From positions 1 to 54,277 of the forward strand of contig SUVK01000012.1 of NCBI GenBank assembly GCA_015062055.1: DNA of 54,277 bases, written 5' to 3'. Made by a program: the position numbers and the translations under genes. The notes under the pieces are model-generated. The model was not told where the DNA came from. It saw only the letters and a program-made list of their open reading frames with translations, and ran no database searches. This stretch comes from Akkermansiaceae bacterium. Its GTDB lineage: Bacteria > Verrucomicrobiota > Verrucomicrobiia > Verrucomicrobiales > Akkermansiaceae. This document shows positions 15,161 to 24,216 of this stretch, piece by piece; the first letter of the stretch is position 1; every line of letters begins with the position of its first letter.

Positions 15161-16741
15161 ATGAGTAACACCGCAAGTGCAGGTAATGAGGTAAAAGAGC
15201 AGGCCGCGGCGCCGGCATTGATGCAAGCTGTCATCTTTATGGGGGCAAGCTCGGTGTCGATGATGGTGGCAGAAGAGCAGGGAAAAGAGCTGCGCGTGTT
15301 GGATGTACTCTCTCAACCACTGCCTTTGGCCGAAGACATTTTTCGCAACGGGCGCATATCTCGCGAGACGATGGACCGCTGCGTGCAGATATTGCAGGGC
15401 TTTAACACCTTGCTGCAAGAGTACCGCAGCGGGGGCGAGATAACCGTACGACTCCTGGCCACTAATGTGTTGCTCAATGTTAACAACATGGACAGCGTTA
15501 CCAACCGCTTGCAAACAGCCTGTGGCTTGCGTATGGAGGTGCTCGACGACGGCGAAATGGCGCGTTTGCTCTACCTCAACACGCAAGATATGCTCGAGCA
15601 GCATACCGAGCTCGAGAAGCAGCGAGTGCTGGTACTGCATGTAGGACCCGGCAACACGCGCCTGTTGCTCTTTGACCGCGGGCGCATTACCTACTATGCC
15701 GGCTACCGCATGGGTGCCCACCGCACTGCCATGGCCATAAGAGACTCTCACCTCAGCAGTGCCGGCCACGAGTGCTCGCTCATCCGCGAGCATATTCGCG
15801 GCGTGGTTGAGCAGATATTGCACGATTCCGAGGGGGCTATATCGACAGAGCCCGATGCCCTCATCATCTTCGGCCCCGATTTTCGTCATATTCAATCCCC
15901 CATGCTCGATGAATATTCGGTCAACATCGAGACCCTCGAGCAGTTGGTAGACGAAATTGCCAACACCCCCCACGCGCAGCGCTTGGCCAAGTACAATGTA
16001 GACTACGCCTCGGTCAACGCCCTGTTGCCTACAGCCGTTACCTACCAAACCCTGGCGGGTGCATACGAGGCGCGCAGTATCATGCTGCCCCAAGAAGAAT
16101 ACTCCCACGCCTTTTTGCGCAGCTTGTTGCCCACCCGCAGAGATGCCCACGGGCTCGACCGCGAGGTGATTCACTTTGCCCAATTGCTGGCCAATCGCTA
16201 CAAAATAGACCGCGCCCACAGCCAGCAAGTGCGCAAACTGTGCAATGCCCTCTTTGACCAACTCCAAGAGCTGCACGGTCTCTCTCGCCACGACCGCCTC
16301 TTGCTCAGCGTGGCTGCCGTCTTGCACGAAATCGGTACCTTCATCAGCCCCAAAAATCATCACCGCCACGGCCAATACATCATCCTGAACTCCGAAATCT
16401 TCGGCCTCTCTCGCTTAGATGTCGAAATCATTGGCCTCATGGCCCGTTACCACCGCCATGGCTCCCCTACCGATAAAGATGCCTCTTACGCCGAGCTTGA
16501 CCTGCCCACCCGCCTACGCGTCCAGAAACTCGCCTCCCTGTTACGCGTGGCAGATGCCATGGAGGGCGCGCACTCTCACCGCATTTCTTCCTTTACCACA
16601 CGATACAACGGCCGCCGTCTCGAGCTATTGGTGCCCGGCGTGCACGACCTCACTATCGAAAATATTGTGATGAATAAAAAGGCCGACCTCTTTACCGAAA
16701 TCTTCGGTTTGGATGTACGCTTGGTCGCAGCAGAGGCCTGA
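15161..16741 (+). CDS. Ppx/GppA-family phosphatase with C-terminal HD domain
   Basis: 526 aa. The N-terminal half is an actin-like ASKHA fold of the exopolyphosphatase/guanosine pentaphosphatase family: the phosphate-binding loop LHVGPGNTRLLLFDRG near residue 160 and the TAMAIRD and AYEARSIML segments. The C-terminal third is an HD-type domain (LLLSVAAVLHEIGTF, HHRHGQYIILNSEIFGLS, ARYHRHGSP). It probably hydrolyses polyphosphate and/or pppGpp. Ppx and GppA cannot be distinguished from sequence alone. The start context supports leaderless initiation. Confidence 0.85.
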   Translation: MSNTASAGNEVKEQAAAPALMQAVIFMGASSVSMMVAEEQGKELRVLDVLSQPLPLAEDIFRNGRISRETMDRCVQILQGFNTLLQEYRSGGEITVRLLATNVLLNVNNMDSVTNRLQTACGLRMEVLDDGEMARLLYLNTQDMLEQHTELEKQRVLVLHVGPGNTRLLLFDRGRITYYAGYRMGAHRTAMAIRDSHLSSAGHECSLIREHIRGVVEQILHDSEGAISTEPDALIIFGPDFRHIQSPMLDEYSVNIETLEQLVDEIANTPHAQRLAKYNVDYASVNALLPTAVTYQTLAGAYEARSIMLPQEEYSHAFLRSLLPTRRDAHGLDREVIHFAQLLANRYKIDRAHSQQVRKLCNALFDQLQELHGLSRHDRLLLSVAAVLHEIGTFISPKNHHRHGQYIILNSEIFGLSRLDVEIIGLMARYHRHGSPTDKDASYAELDLPTRLRVQKLASLLRVADAMEGAHSHRISSFTTRYNGRRLELLVPGVHDLTIENIVMNKKADLFTEIFGLDVRLVAAEA

Positions 16742-16782
16742 GGCACCTGCATTATACCACCCCGCCGCATGGAGGGGCGGCA

Positions 16783-17553
16783 TTAAGCATTTGCCTGTTC
16801 TCTCACAACGAGGTCGGCATAGCGCACGCCGTTGCCGCCGAAGATATCCAGCGCACTGCCGACGGTGGCATCTACCGTGCCGCCCGAGAGCGAGTCTATC
16901 AAGTCAAAATCGGCCATGGAGCCGATGCCGCCGGCGTAGGTCATGGGGCGGCCTCGCCAAGAACCGAGCAGCTGCACCAGCTCGCGGTCTATGCCGTTGC
17001 ATTTTCCCTCTACATCTGCGGCATGAATCAAGAACTCAGCGCAGTATGCGGCCAGCATATCGAGGTTGGTAAGGGTAATTTGCAGCTCTGTAAGGGTTTG
17101 CCAGCGGTTCATGGCCACGGTCCACCCCGCAGAGGTGCGGCGGCAGCTTAAATCTAACACTAGGTGAGCAGGGCCCACGGTGTCTGCCAGCAAATCAAGC
17201 GTGCGGTGCTGCAGCATGCCGGCATGGTCAAAAAGGGCACTGGTGACAATAACGTGAGAGGCGCCGGCCGCCAGCCATTCTCGGGCATTTTCCGGGGTAA
17301 TGCCCCCACCTATCTGCAGGCCGCCGGGGTAGGCGGCCAAGGCGGCGCGGGCGGCTTCGTCGTTGCCGGGGCCGAGTTTAATGACATGCCCGCCTTTGAG
17401 GGCGTCCTTTTTGTAGAGCTCGGCAAACCACGCGGCGGGGTGCTCTGCCACAAAGTTGGTGCGCAAGGTGGCAGAGTCATCGGTAAGGCTGCTGCCTACA
17501 ATTTGTTTGACGAGGCCGTGGTGCAGGTCGATGCAAGGGCGAAAGTGTGTCAT
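16783..17553 (-). CDS. hisA: HisA, eukaryotic HIS6-type ProFAR isomerase
   Basis: 256 aa from ATG 17553; a longer frame upstream overlaps folC and is not used. Catalyses the Amadori isomerisation of ProFAR to PRFAR in histidine synthesis. The sequence follows the yeast HIS6 pattern rather than classic bacterial HisA: FRPCIDLHHGLVKQIVG, HVIKLGPGNDEAA, QIGGGIT, VIVTSALF, LVLDLSCRRT, VAMNRWQTLT, EFLIHAADVEG and GSALDIFGG. It folds as a TIM barrel. It is 26 bp downstream of folC on the same strand; hisF is about 3 kb away. Confidence 0.93.
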   Translation of the reverse strand: MTHFRPCIDLHHGLVKQIVGSSLTDDSATLRTNFVAEHPAAWFAELYKKDALKGGHVIKLGPGNDEAARAALAAYPGGLQIGGGITPENAREWLAAGASHVIVTSALFDHAGMLQHRTLDLLADTVGPAHLVLDLSCRRTSAGWTVAMNRWQTLTELQITLTNLDMLAAYCAEFLIHAADVEGKCNGIDRELVQLLGSWRGRPMTYAGGIGSMADFDLIDSLSGGTVDATVGSALDIFGGNGVRYADLVVREQANA

Positions 17554-17579
17554 GGCAATGGGTGGGGGGGGAGGCTGTG

Positions 17580-18788
17580 TTACTGCGCTGTCAGACGGTA
17601 ATCGGGCTCTTGGTGCAGGTGGGCTTTTGCCTCGCCCAGCAAGAAGAACGAGCCGCAAATGAGGGTGTGCGGGGGCAGAGGGTGCAGGGCCTCTGCCAAG
17701 GTGGCAGGGGTGCAGATGGGCGCAGCAGATGCCGCGCGCACCTTGGCCGCCATTTCTTGTGGCGGTAAAATACGCGGCGACTGTACGGGCGGCAGCACCC
17801 ACTCGCTCACAATGGGGGCAAGCAGTTGCAGTACCTCGTCTAAGGCTTTGTCGGCACTGCCGGCGTAGATGCAGCGCGCCTTTTGCCTGCCGAATCGCTC
17901 TTGCCATGCCTCGACCAACACGCGTATGGCGGGCGGGTTGTGGGCGCCGTCCATGAGCACTTGCGGGGCTATCTCCTCAAACCTCCCCGGCCATTGCACG
18001 GTGGCCAAGCCGTGGGCTATCTCCGGCTCCGATGCCAAAAAATGCGGCAGGGCGCGCAGGGCTGCCAGTGACAGTGCGGCGTTGCGTTTTTGGTAGCTGC
18101 CGTGTAAGCCGAGGGGTAGCTCGCACTCCTCGCTTACAACGCGGTAGTCGGTATCCATGGCTTGTGCAGCGGCGTGTATGGCGCGTATGGCCTCGGGCTC
18201 TTGCGGGGCGGTGAGGGCAGGGCGGTGCCAGGCAAAAATGGCTGCTTTTTCGGCGGCTATATCGTATAGCGTATCACCCAGATATTGTGTGTGGTCCAAA
18301 CCGATGGGGGTGAGCACGGCTACGTCTTTGGGCACGGCGTTGGTGGCATCCAGCCGCCCGCCCATGCCGGTTTCGAGCACGATGAGGTCTACCTCTTGCT
18401 CGGCAAAATACATCATTGCCACGGCCAGCACCAACTCAAAAAAGGTGGGCTTGGTCTCCCAAGGCTCTATTATCTCTTTTACCTTCAGAATAAGTCTTGC
18501 GGCGTCGGGGTCGGGTATCTCTTGCCCGTTTACGCGTATACGCTCGTTAAACCTCACCAAGTGCGGCGAGGTGAATAACCCGGTGCTGTACCCGGCGGCG
18601 CGTGCTACGCTCTCTGTAAAGGCGCAGGTGGACCCCTTGCCGTTGGTGCCGGCCACGTGTATTACCCTTGCCCGCGGGTACAATACACCGCAAGCCCGCA
18701 ATAATTGGGTGATGCCGTCTAACCCCAACTTAATACCGAACATTTGTGTGGAGTACAACCAATCCAGTGCCGATTTGTAAGAGCTCAT
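17580..18788 (-). CDS. folC: bifunctional folylpolyglutamate / dihydrofolate synthase
   Basis: 402 aa from ATG 18788. Adds glutamate to folates (and/or dihydropteroate). Mur-ligase fold: P-loop HVAGTNGKGSTCAF, SPHLVRFNERIRV, LETGMGGRLDATN, PIGLDHTQYLG with the carbamylated-Lys region AAEKAAIF, and the C-terminal domain DGAHNPPAI. The start lies immediately behind the ssb terminator hairpin, so expression may depend on read-through. Followed by hisA. Confidence 0.95.
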   Translation of the reverse strand: MSSYKSALDWLYSTQMFGIKLGLDGITQLLRACGVLYPRARVIHVAGTNGKGSTCAFTESVARAAGYSTGLFTSPHLVRFNERIRVNGQEIPDPDAARLILKVKEIIEPWETKPTFFELVLAVAMMYFAEQEVDLIVLETGMGGRLDATNAVPKDVAVLTPIGLDHTQYLGDTLYDIAAEKAAIFAWHRPALTAPQEPEAIRAIHAAAQAMDTDYRVVSEECELPLGLHGSYQKRNAALSLAALRALPHFLASEPEIAHGLATVQWPGRFEEIAPQVLMDGAHNPPAIRVLVEAWQERFGRQKARCIYAGSADKALDEVLQLLAPIVSEWVLPPVQSPRILPPQEMAAKVRAASAAPICTPATLAEALHPLPPHTLICGSFFLLGEAKAHLHQEPDYRLTAQ

Positions 18789-18795
18789 GAGGGTG

Positions 18796-18822
18796 AAAAG
18801 AAGCGGGCCCGCAGGCCCGCTG
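18796..18822 (-). terminator. terminator between ssb and folC
   Basis: Minus-strand stem AGCGGGCC / GGCCCGCT with a 4-nt loop and CTTCTTTTC behind. It ends about 10 bp before the folC start and could act as an attenuator. Confidence 0.65.
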
Positions 18823-18855
18823 AATGGTTGGTAAATGATGGTAAAGACCGTGTTA

Positions 18856-19431
18856 TCAGAACGGGATGTCGTCGTCCTCCTCCTGCGGCATGGGTGGCTG
18901 TTGCTGCGGGGCGGGTTGCTGGTAAGAGCCGCCGTTATTGCCGTAGCCATTGCCGCCGCCTTGGCGGTAGCCGCCGTTGTTGCCGTAGCCGTTGCCACCT
19001 TGCTGGTAGCCACCGTTGTTGCCGTAGTTATTGCGCTGCTGGTAGCCACCGCCGTTGTTGCCGTAGCCATTGCCACCGCCTTGCGGGGCGCCGTCTCGGC
19101 CGCCGAGCAATTGCAGGTTCTCGGCAATGATGCGAATGCGGCTGCGGCGCTGCCCGGTCTGCTTATCCTCCCACGTATCCATCTGCAGGCGGCCTTCAAT
19201 GAAAACCGGGCGGCCTTTGCTCAGGTATTGGGCGGCGATTTCGCCGGTGCGTCCCCAGCAGGTTACATCCAAAAAAGTGGTCTCTTCGCGGCGTTCTCCG
19301 TCATTCGGGCCGCTGCTCATGCGGTTGATTGCCAATCTCAGCTCGGTAAGGGAATTACCGCGGGGGGTAGTGCGAACCTCGGGGTCTGCTGTCAGGTTGC
19401 CGATAAGCATGACTTTGTTCAAATTAGCCAT
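18856..19431 (-). CDS. ssb: single-stranded DNA-binding protein
   Basis: 191 aa. The OB-fold domain (residues 1-110: MANLNKVMLIGNLTADPEVR, TTFLDVTCWGRTGEIAAQYLSKG) is followed by a Gly/Asn/Tyr/Gln-rich linker of repeats of the type GGNGYGNNGGYQQ, and the conserved acidic tip EEDDDIPF that recruits partner proteins. The linker is longer and more regular than in many SSBs and is encoded by an imperfect minisatellite. Confidence 0.97.
   Translation of the reverse strand: MANLNKVMLIGNLTADPEVRTTPRGNSLTELRLAINRMSSGPNDGERREETTFLDVTCWGRTGEIAAQYLSKGRPVFIEGRLQMDTWEDKQTGQRRSRIRIIAENLQLLGGRDGAPQGGGNGYGNNGGGYQQRNNYGNNGGYQQGGNGYGNNGGYRQGGGNGYGNNGGSYQQPAPQQQPPMPQEEDDDIPF
18915..19085. repeat. minisatellite in the ssb linker
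   Basis: Imperfect tandem copies of a roughly 36-48-bp unit encoding NGYGNNGGYQQ-like peptides, in frame. Copy-number change would alter linker length without breaking the tip. Confidence 0.75.
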
Positions 19432-19682
19432 AACTGTCTGTTTCTATTTGTATAACGTTGCTATTGTGTCGAGAATCCCGCCACGCCGCCTCTTCTTTCG
19501 CGAAGCTCGGCGGACCGGAAAAATGATTAGGTCTTCATTCTCTCACCAACTCCCCCCACTTGGCAAGCTAAAAATGCGCACGCTGCCCATTTTTTAGCCT
19601 TTTGCGCGTTTTTCGTTATTTATTCGTTACGTTGATGTGCCATGTTGGCGGCGTTTTGTATCGGACGCGTTGCCGAAATTCC

Positions 19683-20642
19683 TCAACGGCGGTGGCGTTG
19701 TTGTTTGAACGCATCGAGCATGGCAGCGGGGTCGGCATAGACCTCGTGCACCCGGCGAATACGTTCGGCACGCTCGGTGGGGTCGTCACAGCATTCGGCC
19801 GCTTGCAGTTGCAGGTCGCGCGCCTCGATAATGTCGTCTACCGTGCGCGGGGCGCGCATTTTGATGGAGGCCAAGCCGTTGAGATAGTGCTCTTTGAAGC
19901 GCAGAATACGGGGGCGGTTGCCGGGCAGGGCTTGGGCCAGGTAGCGGTCGAAACAGGCCAGCACGGCGGCGCGGTCGGTTATATGGGTAAGCAATTCGGC
20001 ATCGAGGGCGGCCATTTGTTGCTCTGCGGCGTAGGTGGTGTGCCAGCCGGTGGTGCCGGTGGGGTCCAGCTGCTCGAGCTCGCTGCGCAGCCAAGCGTTG
20101 TAGGGGCGGTAGTTGTCGGGGTAGGCGGCATAGGCCGCCGCCAGGTGGGTGGCGCGTGTAGCGGGGGCTGCCCCGCAAGCTGCGGCAGATTGCAGGTGGC
20201 GGTGTACGCTGAGAGCCGGTGCGAGGGCTTGCTGCACATCGGGCATGCGGGTCATGCCCCCGGTAAAGCCGCCCAAGGCGTGCCCCTCGGCATCGGTTAC
20301 GATGACGGTGGGGAATCCCCCTACCCGGTATTGGCGCACCAGCCGATTATTTTGGCGCAACAGGGGCTCGGGCAGGCGGGTACGGCGGGGCAGGTCTACC
20401 TCTACATACACAAACTTATCTGCGCCCCAGGTGTCAAAGGCGGGGGTGTCGAGCACGCGGCGCCGCAGTACGTTGCAAAAGTGGCACCAGTCCGACCCCG
20501 TAAAAAAGAGCAACACGGTTTTGCCCTCTGCCTTGGCTTGTGCTTGGGCTGCAGCTACATCGGTAGTCCATGGGGTGGCTTGGGCGGGCATGGCCAGCAC
20601 AGCAGCTGCCACCCCTAGTGTAGTTAACCACTTGTTGTGCAT
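19683..20642 (-). CDS. secreted thioredoxin-fold protein
   Basis: 319 aa. Signal peptide (MHNKWLTTLGVAAAVLAMPAQA), then a thioredoxin domain with active site SDWCHFCNVL (CxxC) and the cis-Pro loop GGFPTVIVTD. The C-terminal half (residues about 160-319) is helical, with tetratricopeptide-like spacing (ATHLAAAYAAYPDNYRPYNAWL), and its role is unknown. It probably handles disulfides in the periplasm. It is 21 bp downstream of hisF and likely cotranscribed. Confidence 0.85.
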   Translation of the reverse strand: MHNKWLTTLGVAAAVLAMPAQATPWTTDVAAAQAQAKAEGKTVLLFFTGSDWCHFCNVLRRRVLDTPAFDTWGADKFVYVEVDLPRRTRLPEPLLRQNNRLVRQYRVGGFPTVIVTDAEGHALGGFTGGMTRMPDVQQALAPALSVHRHLQSAAACGAAPATRATHLAAAYAAYPDNYRPYNAWLRSELEQLDPTGTTGWHTTYAAEQQMAALDAELLTHITDRAAVLACFDRYLAQALPGNRPRILRFKEHYLNGLASIKMRAPRTVDDIIEARDLQLQAAECCDDPTERAERIRRVHEVYADPAAMLDAFKQQRHRR

Positions 20643-20663
20643 ATCTTTGAGGCGGGGCGTAAA

Positions 20664-21428
20664 TTAAACCATGGGGCGCACGGGTATGCCGTGGCGGGCA
20701 AAGTATTCTTTTGCTTGGGCAACGGTGTATTCGCCGAAATGGAAGATGGAGGCGGCCAGCACGGCATCGGCCTTGCCCTCGTTGAGCACCTGTACCATGT
20801 GGTCTAAATTACCCGCACCACCACTGGCAATGACGGGAATGTTGACGGCTTCGCTCACGCGGCGCGTCAGCTCCAAATCGTAGCCGTTTTTTGAGCCGTC
20901 GGCATCCATGCTGGTAAGCAGAATCTCCCCGGCCCCCAAACGCTCTACCTCGCGTGCCCACTCAATGGCGTCTAGCTCGACAAAGTTGCGGCCACCGTGG
21001 GTAGATACCTTCCACTGTGTATCACTCCACCTCTTGGCATCTATGGCCACCACAATGCATTGGCTACCGAAGGCGTTGGCGCCCTCGCTTATCAGTTGCG
21101 GGCGGTGTATGGCCGCCGTGTTTACCGATACCTTGTCGGCCCCGGCATGCAGCATGCGGCGCATGTCTTCTACCGTGCGTATGCCACCGCCCACGGTTAA
21201 TGGCATAAAGCATTGAGCCGCTGTTCGCTGTACTACATCCACCATCGTTGCGCGGTGGTCGCTGCTGGCGGTTATATCCAAAAATACCAGTTCATCTGCC
21301 TGCTGGCGGTCGTAGGCAATGGCGCATTCTACCGGGTCGCCGGCATCTCTCAGATTCACAAAGTTGGTGCCCTTTACCACACGGCCGTTTGTGACATCCA
21401 GACAAGGTATGATTCGCTTCGCTAACAT
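20664..21428 (-). CDS. hisF: imidazole glycerol phosphate synthase cyclase subunit
   Basis: 254 aa. Cyclase half of IGP synthase, making IGP and AICAR from PRFAR with ammonia from HisH. TIM-barrel landmarks are [20 protein letters not shown] (catalytic Asp), [51 protein letters not shown] (second catalytic Asp) and VIASGGAG. Length is standard. hisH is not in the window. Confidence 0.97.
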   Translation of the reverse strand: MLAKRIIPCLDVTNGRVVKGTNFVNLRDAGDPVECAIAYDRQQADELVFLDITASSDHRATMVDVVQRTAAQCFMPLTVGGGIRTVEDMRRMLHAGADKVSVNTAAIHRPQLISEGANAFGSQCIVVAIDAKRWSDTQWKVSTHGGRNFVELDAIEWAREVERLGAGEILLTSMDADGSKNGYDLELTRRVSEAVNIPVIASGGAGNLDHMVQVLNEGKADAVLAASIFHFGEYTVAQAKEYFARHGIPVRPMV

Positions 21429-21440
21429 GGGTCGGCCCCC

Positions 21441-21469
21441 ATTCTAGCGTATTCGCCACATGCTTGCAA
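21441..21469 (-). promoter_or_regulatory. promoter of hisF
   Basis: Minus-strand TTGCAA-N17-TAGAAT, 12 nt from ATG 21428. Confidence 0.6.
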
Positions 21470-21520
21470 GTATTTATCGCCGAAAATGACAGCATACCCC
21501 CGCTGTTGTAGGGTTGAGAA

Positions 21521-21549
21521 TTGACAGCCGCCCCGAAAAACTATAAAAT
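21521..21549 (+). promoter_or_regulatory. promoter of the L,D-transpeptidase gene
   Basis: TTGACA-N17-TAAAAT, close to consensus. The box is directly followed by an ATG at 21550, which would lie upstream of the transcription start; ATG 21559 is the better start. Confidence 0.65.
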
Positions 21550-21558
21550 ATGAAAGTT

Positions 21559-21984
21559 ATGATAACGGTATCTATAGCAAGGCAAGAGTTGACGTATCGT
21601 GGGCACTGTTTTCGTGTGTCGACCGGGGCTGCCGGTACAGGCTGCGAGGCGGGTAGCGGTAAAACCCCGCTCGGGCTCTTTGCGGTTTGCTCGAAACATG
21701 GGGAAAATGCCCCGCTGATGACGGTATTCCGCGGGCGTTTACCCGTGGGTACATACCCCGAGACTGCCCGGGGAGAAGATGCCGTGCTGACCCGCATTTT
21801 GGCTTTAGAGGGGCTCGAGCCCCACAACGCCAACACCCGCGCCCGTTTCATTTATATACACGGCACGGCCGATACAGAAAGAATCGGCTCCCCCGTATCT
21901 CACGGCTGCATTCGCCTGGCCCCGCATGATATGATGCAACTCTTCGAGATGTGCCCCGTGGGGTGCAGGGTCAACATCGTGTGA
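21559..21984 (+). CDS. L,D-transpeptidase (YkuD family)
   Basis: 141 aa from ATG 21559 (three residues longer if ATG 21550 is used). Catalytic-domain motifs are IYIHGTADTE and SPVSHGCIRLAPHD, with the Cys nucleophile in SHGCIR. It contains TGAAGTGCEAGSGKTPLGLF, the usual N-terminal beta segment. No signal peptide is visible, unusual for an enzyme that cross-links peptidoglycan, so either it is exported otherwise or it acts on another substrate. Confidence 0.88.
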   Translation: MITVSIARQELTYRGHCFRVSTGAAGTGCEAGSGKTPLGLFAVCSKHGENAPLMTVFRGRLPVGTYPETARGEDAVLTRILALEGLEPHNANTRARFIYIHGTADTERIGSPVSHGCIRLAPHDMMQLFEMCPVGCRVNIV

Positions 21985-22067
21985 TGCCTCATACTTAAAC
22001 ATTGCCGGCGGCATGCTTTATCCGGCTTTTTAGCTTCTCTCTATCATCTAATCAATCTTCTTTCGCC

Positions 22068-22364
22068 ATGAAATCTCATTTTCTCTTCGCCTCCCTCTTC
22101 GCCGCTTCGCTCTCTCTTACCTCTTGTAAGGATGATACCCCGGCGGCGGTGAGCTCTTCGCCCATCCCTGCTCATTTGCAGAATGTGTAGTCATTGATGG
22201 AAAAATTGATGTCCGATGAAGAAAAATCCTATTTTCGCGCAGGTGTGTTGGGTGATGCTTCTAAAATGGCAGAACTCAATTTTAAGAAATGGACAAAACA
22301 TTGCAAGGCTTACTTTGGCGGTGTTGCCCTCGGCGGGCACGCAGAGCTTGTAAACCGGCTGTAA
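22068..22364 (+). pseudogene. lipoprotein gene interrupted by an in-frame amber codon
   Basis: Reading from ATG 22068 gives a lipoprotein signal (MKSHFLFASLFAASLSLTSC, lipobox LTSC) and KDDTPAAVSSSPIPAHLQNV, then TAG at 22188-22190. The same frame continues for 57 codons (SLMEKLMSDEEKSYFRAG ... ELVNRL) to TAA at 22362. The downstream part looks like real protein. Options are a recent nonsense mutation, a short lipoprotein plus a separate ORF from ATG 22197, or amber read-through. Confidence 0.6.
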
Positions 22365-22404
22365 AGATATTCGAAGTTTGCCCCCGATGAATCATGTTGC
22401 AGGC

Positions 22405-22433
22405 TTGACAAGGTAGCGGGGGTAGGTTAGAGT
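22405..22433 (+). promoter_or_regulatory. promoter of the GH20 gene
   Basis: TTGACA-N17-TAGAGT, ending 7 nt before ATG 22441; predicts a leaderless mRNA. Confidence 0.65.
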
Positions 22434-22440
22434 GTGTGTA

Positions 22441-24093
22441 ATGAATGTACGCATACCGACCCTGCTAGCCGGTCTACTGGGCAGTGTGGCGCTGGCCGCC
22501 CCCTCTGCTCGGGTAGATGCAACACCCACCGTTATCCCCCAACCGGTAAGCTACGCGCCCGTTGCCGGGCAAGCCGGTTTCTCGTTGAACGGGGGCATAA
22601 AAGTGCATTACCAAGTGAGCCGGTCAGAGGCCGGGGCCGCTGCCATACGCGCCTTGATGGCAGCAGATTTTACCCCCATTTTGCCCGAGGAGAATGAGGG
22701 CGAACTGACGGTAAGCGTAGAGCCCGGGCATGGCAAAGAATGGTATGCCATCTGCGTGACACCCGATGCTATAGCGATTCGGGTAAGTGAGCTCGGGGCA
22801 CTGCATCTTGCTGCCCAAACGTTGGCGCAAAGCGTGGTGACAGACGCCGAGGGTAAGCCCGCCCTGCCTTGTATGCAGGTGGAAGACGAGCCCATGCTGG
22901 GGTATCGCGGCTTGATGCTCGACCCCTGCCGCCACCCGCTCCCTGTGGCTCAAATCAAGAAAATGCTGCGTATCATGGCGCGCTATAAGCTCAACCGCTT
23001 TCATTGGCACCTGACGGATGACCAAGGCTGGCGTATCGAGATTAAGAAGTACCCCAAGCTTACCGAGGTAGGCAGCCGCCGAGACTCTACCCCCTTGCTT
23101 ACCAATCACGAGCAAAGCGACAATACGCCTACTACCCCCTTCTATTACACGCAAGAAGAAATACAGGATGTGGTTGCCTATGCCAATAGCCTGGGTATTA
23201 TTGTGATACCCGAGATTGAGATACCCGGCCATGCCTCTGCCTGTATTGCCGCGTACCCCGAGCTGGGTAACAGCGACATTGCCGACTATGCCCCCAAGGT
23301 AGCTACCACCTGGGGCGTGTTGCCCTATACCATGGCCCCCAAAGAAGAGATATTCCGTTTTATCGAAGATGTTATGGCAGAGGTGTTGCCCCTCTTCCCC
23401 AAGGCAGATATGATACACATCGGCGGCGATGAAGCCCCGCGCGAGCAATGGCAGCAAAGCCCCTTTGCCTGCGCTTTCATGAAAGAGCACGGCCTTACCA
23501 ACCCCGGGCAAATTCAGCATTGCTTCACCCACCGCGTGGCAGATATGCTGGCCCCCCACGGTCGCCGTATTATCGGCTGGGATGAAATTATGATGGATGG
23601 CGCAGTGCCCCCCACTGCCGTGGTGATGGCTTGGCGCTCTTGGGTAAAACCCGAGGCTGCCCGCACGGCCGCCCGCCGAGGGCACGATGTTATTCTCTCG
23701 CCCGACTCACACTTCTATTTTAACTTTGCCCAAGGTAAGATACCGGCAGACCCCTTCTACACCCCGCACGGGTGGGTCGAGGCCAAGCAAGACTGGCGCC
23801 ATGTGTACTCGTTTAACCCCTTGCCAGACTATTACACCCCTGCCGAGCGGGCTCACATTATCGGCCTGCAAGCCAACTGTTGGAGCGAGAGTATCCAAAA
23901 CGCTGCCAAGCTCGAGTACCAAGTGGTACCGCGCATATGCGCCTTGGCTGAGGTTGCCTGGCGCCCCGCTTCCCTGCGCAATGCGGATGAGTTCTTGCTG
24001 CGCATTCAAGCCGAGTACCCCTGGTTTGAAAAGATGAACATCAATTACCGCCGAGAAGACGGCTCCCCCGCTGCTCATCGTACAGAGGAGTAA
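22441..24093 (+). CDS. secreted beta-N-acetylhexosaminidase (GH20)
   Basis: 550 aa from ATG 22441. Signal peptide MNVRIPTLLAGLLGSVALAA. An N-terminal GH20b domain is followed by the TIM barrel with GLMLDPCRH, NRFHWHLTDDQGWRIEIKKYP and the catalytic pair D330-E331 in HIGGDEAPREQW. Substrate-assisted removal of terminal GlcNAc/GalNAc is expected, for example from mucin O-glycans, which fits a gut mucin degrader. Trp residues lining the pocket (VVMAWRSW, CWSESI) are present. Confidence 0.95.
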   Translation: MNVRIPTLLAGLLGSVALAAPSARVDATPTVIPQPVSYAPVAGQAGFSLNGGIKVHYQVSRSEAGAAAIRALMAADFTPILPEENEGELTVSVEPGHGKEWYAICVTPDAIAIRVSELGALHLAAQTLAQSVVTDAEGKPALPCMQVEDEPMLGYRGLMLDPCRHPLPVAQIKKMLRIMARYKLNRFHWHLTDDQGWRIEIKKYPKLTEVGSRRDSTPLLTNHEQSDNTPTTPFYYTQEEIQDVVAYANSLGIIVIPEIEIPGHASACIAAYPELGNSDIADYAPKVATTWGVLPYTMAPKEEIFRFIEDVMAEVLPLFPKADMIHIGGDEAPREQWQQSPFACAFMKEHGLTNPGQIQHCFTHRVADMLAPHGRRIIGWDEIMMDGAVPPTAVVMAWRSWVKPEAARTAARRGHDVILSPDSHFYFNFAQGKIPADPFYTPHGWVEAKQDWRHVYSFNPLPDYYTPAERAHIIGLQANCWSESIQNAAKLEYQVVPRICALAEVAWRPASLRNADEFLLRIQAEYPWFEKMNINYRREDGSPAAHRTEE

Positions 24094-24160
24094 GGCTACG
24101 ACCGCTCTGACGTGTTGATTTTTGAGCCTCGCAAACCTCGAGTTTATCAACCGAAATGAA

Positions 24161-24194
24161 CAAGCCGCATTACCGGTATGGGTAATGCGGCTTG
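24161..24194. terminator. bidirectional terminator
   Basis: Perfect 14-bp stem CAAGCCGCATTACC / GGTAATGCGGCTTG with a 6-nt loop, between the convergent GH20 and DUF6941-like genes. Confidence 0.8.
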
Positions 24195-24216
24195 TTAATA
24201 TGAGGGGGGAAATGGT

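Noticed and set aside
17554-17907. Upstream extension of the hisA frame to 374 aa
   Set aside because: Lies inside folC and has a low-complexity translation; the HIS6-like start is at ATG 17553.
18789-19199. Upstream extension of the folC frame to 539 aa
   Set aside because: Runs through the ssb repeats and terminator; the Thr/Ala-rich translation is a shadow of the SSB linker.
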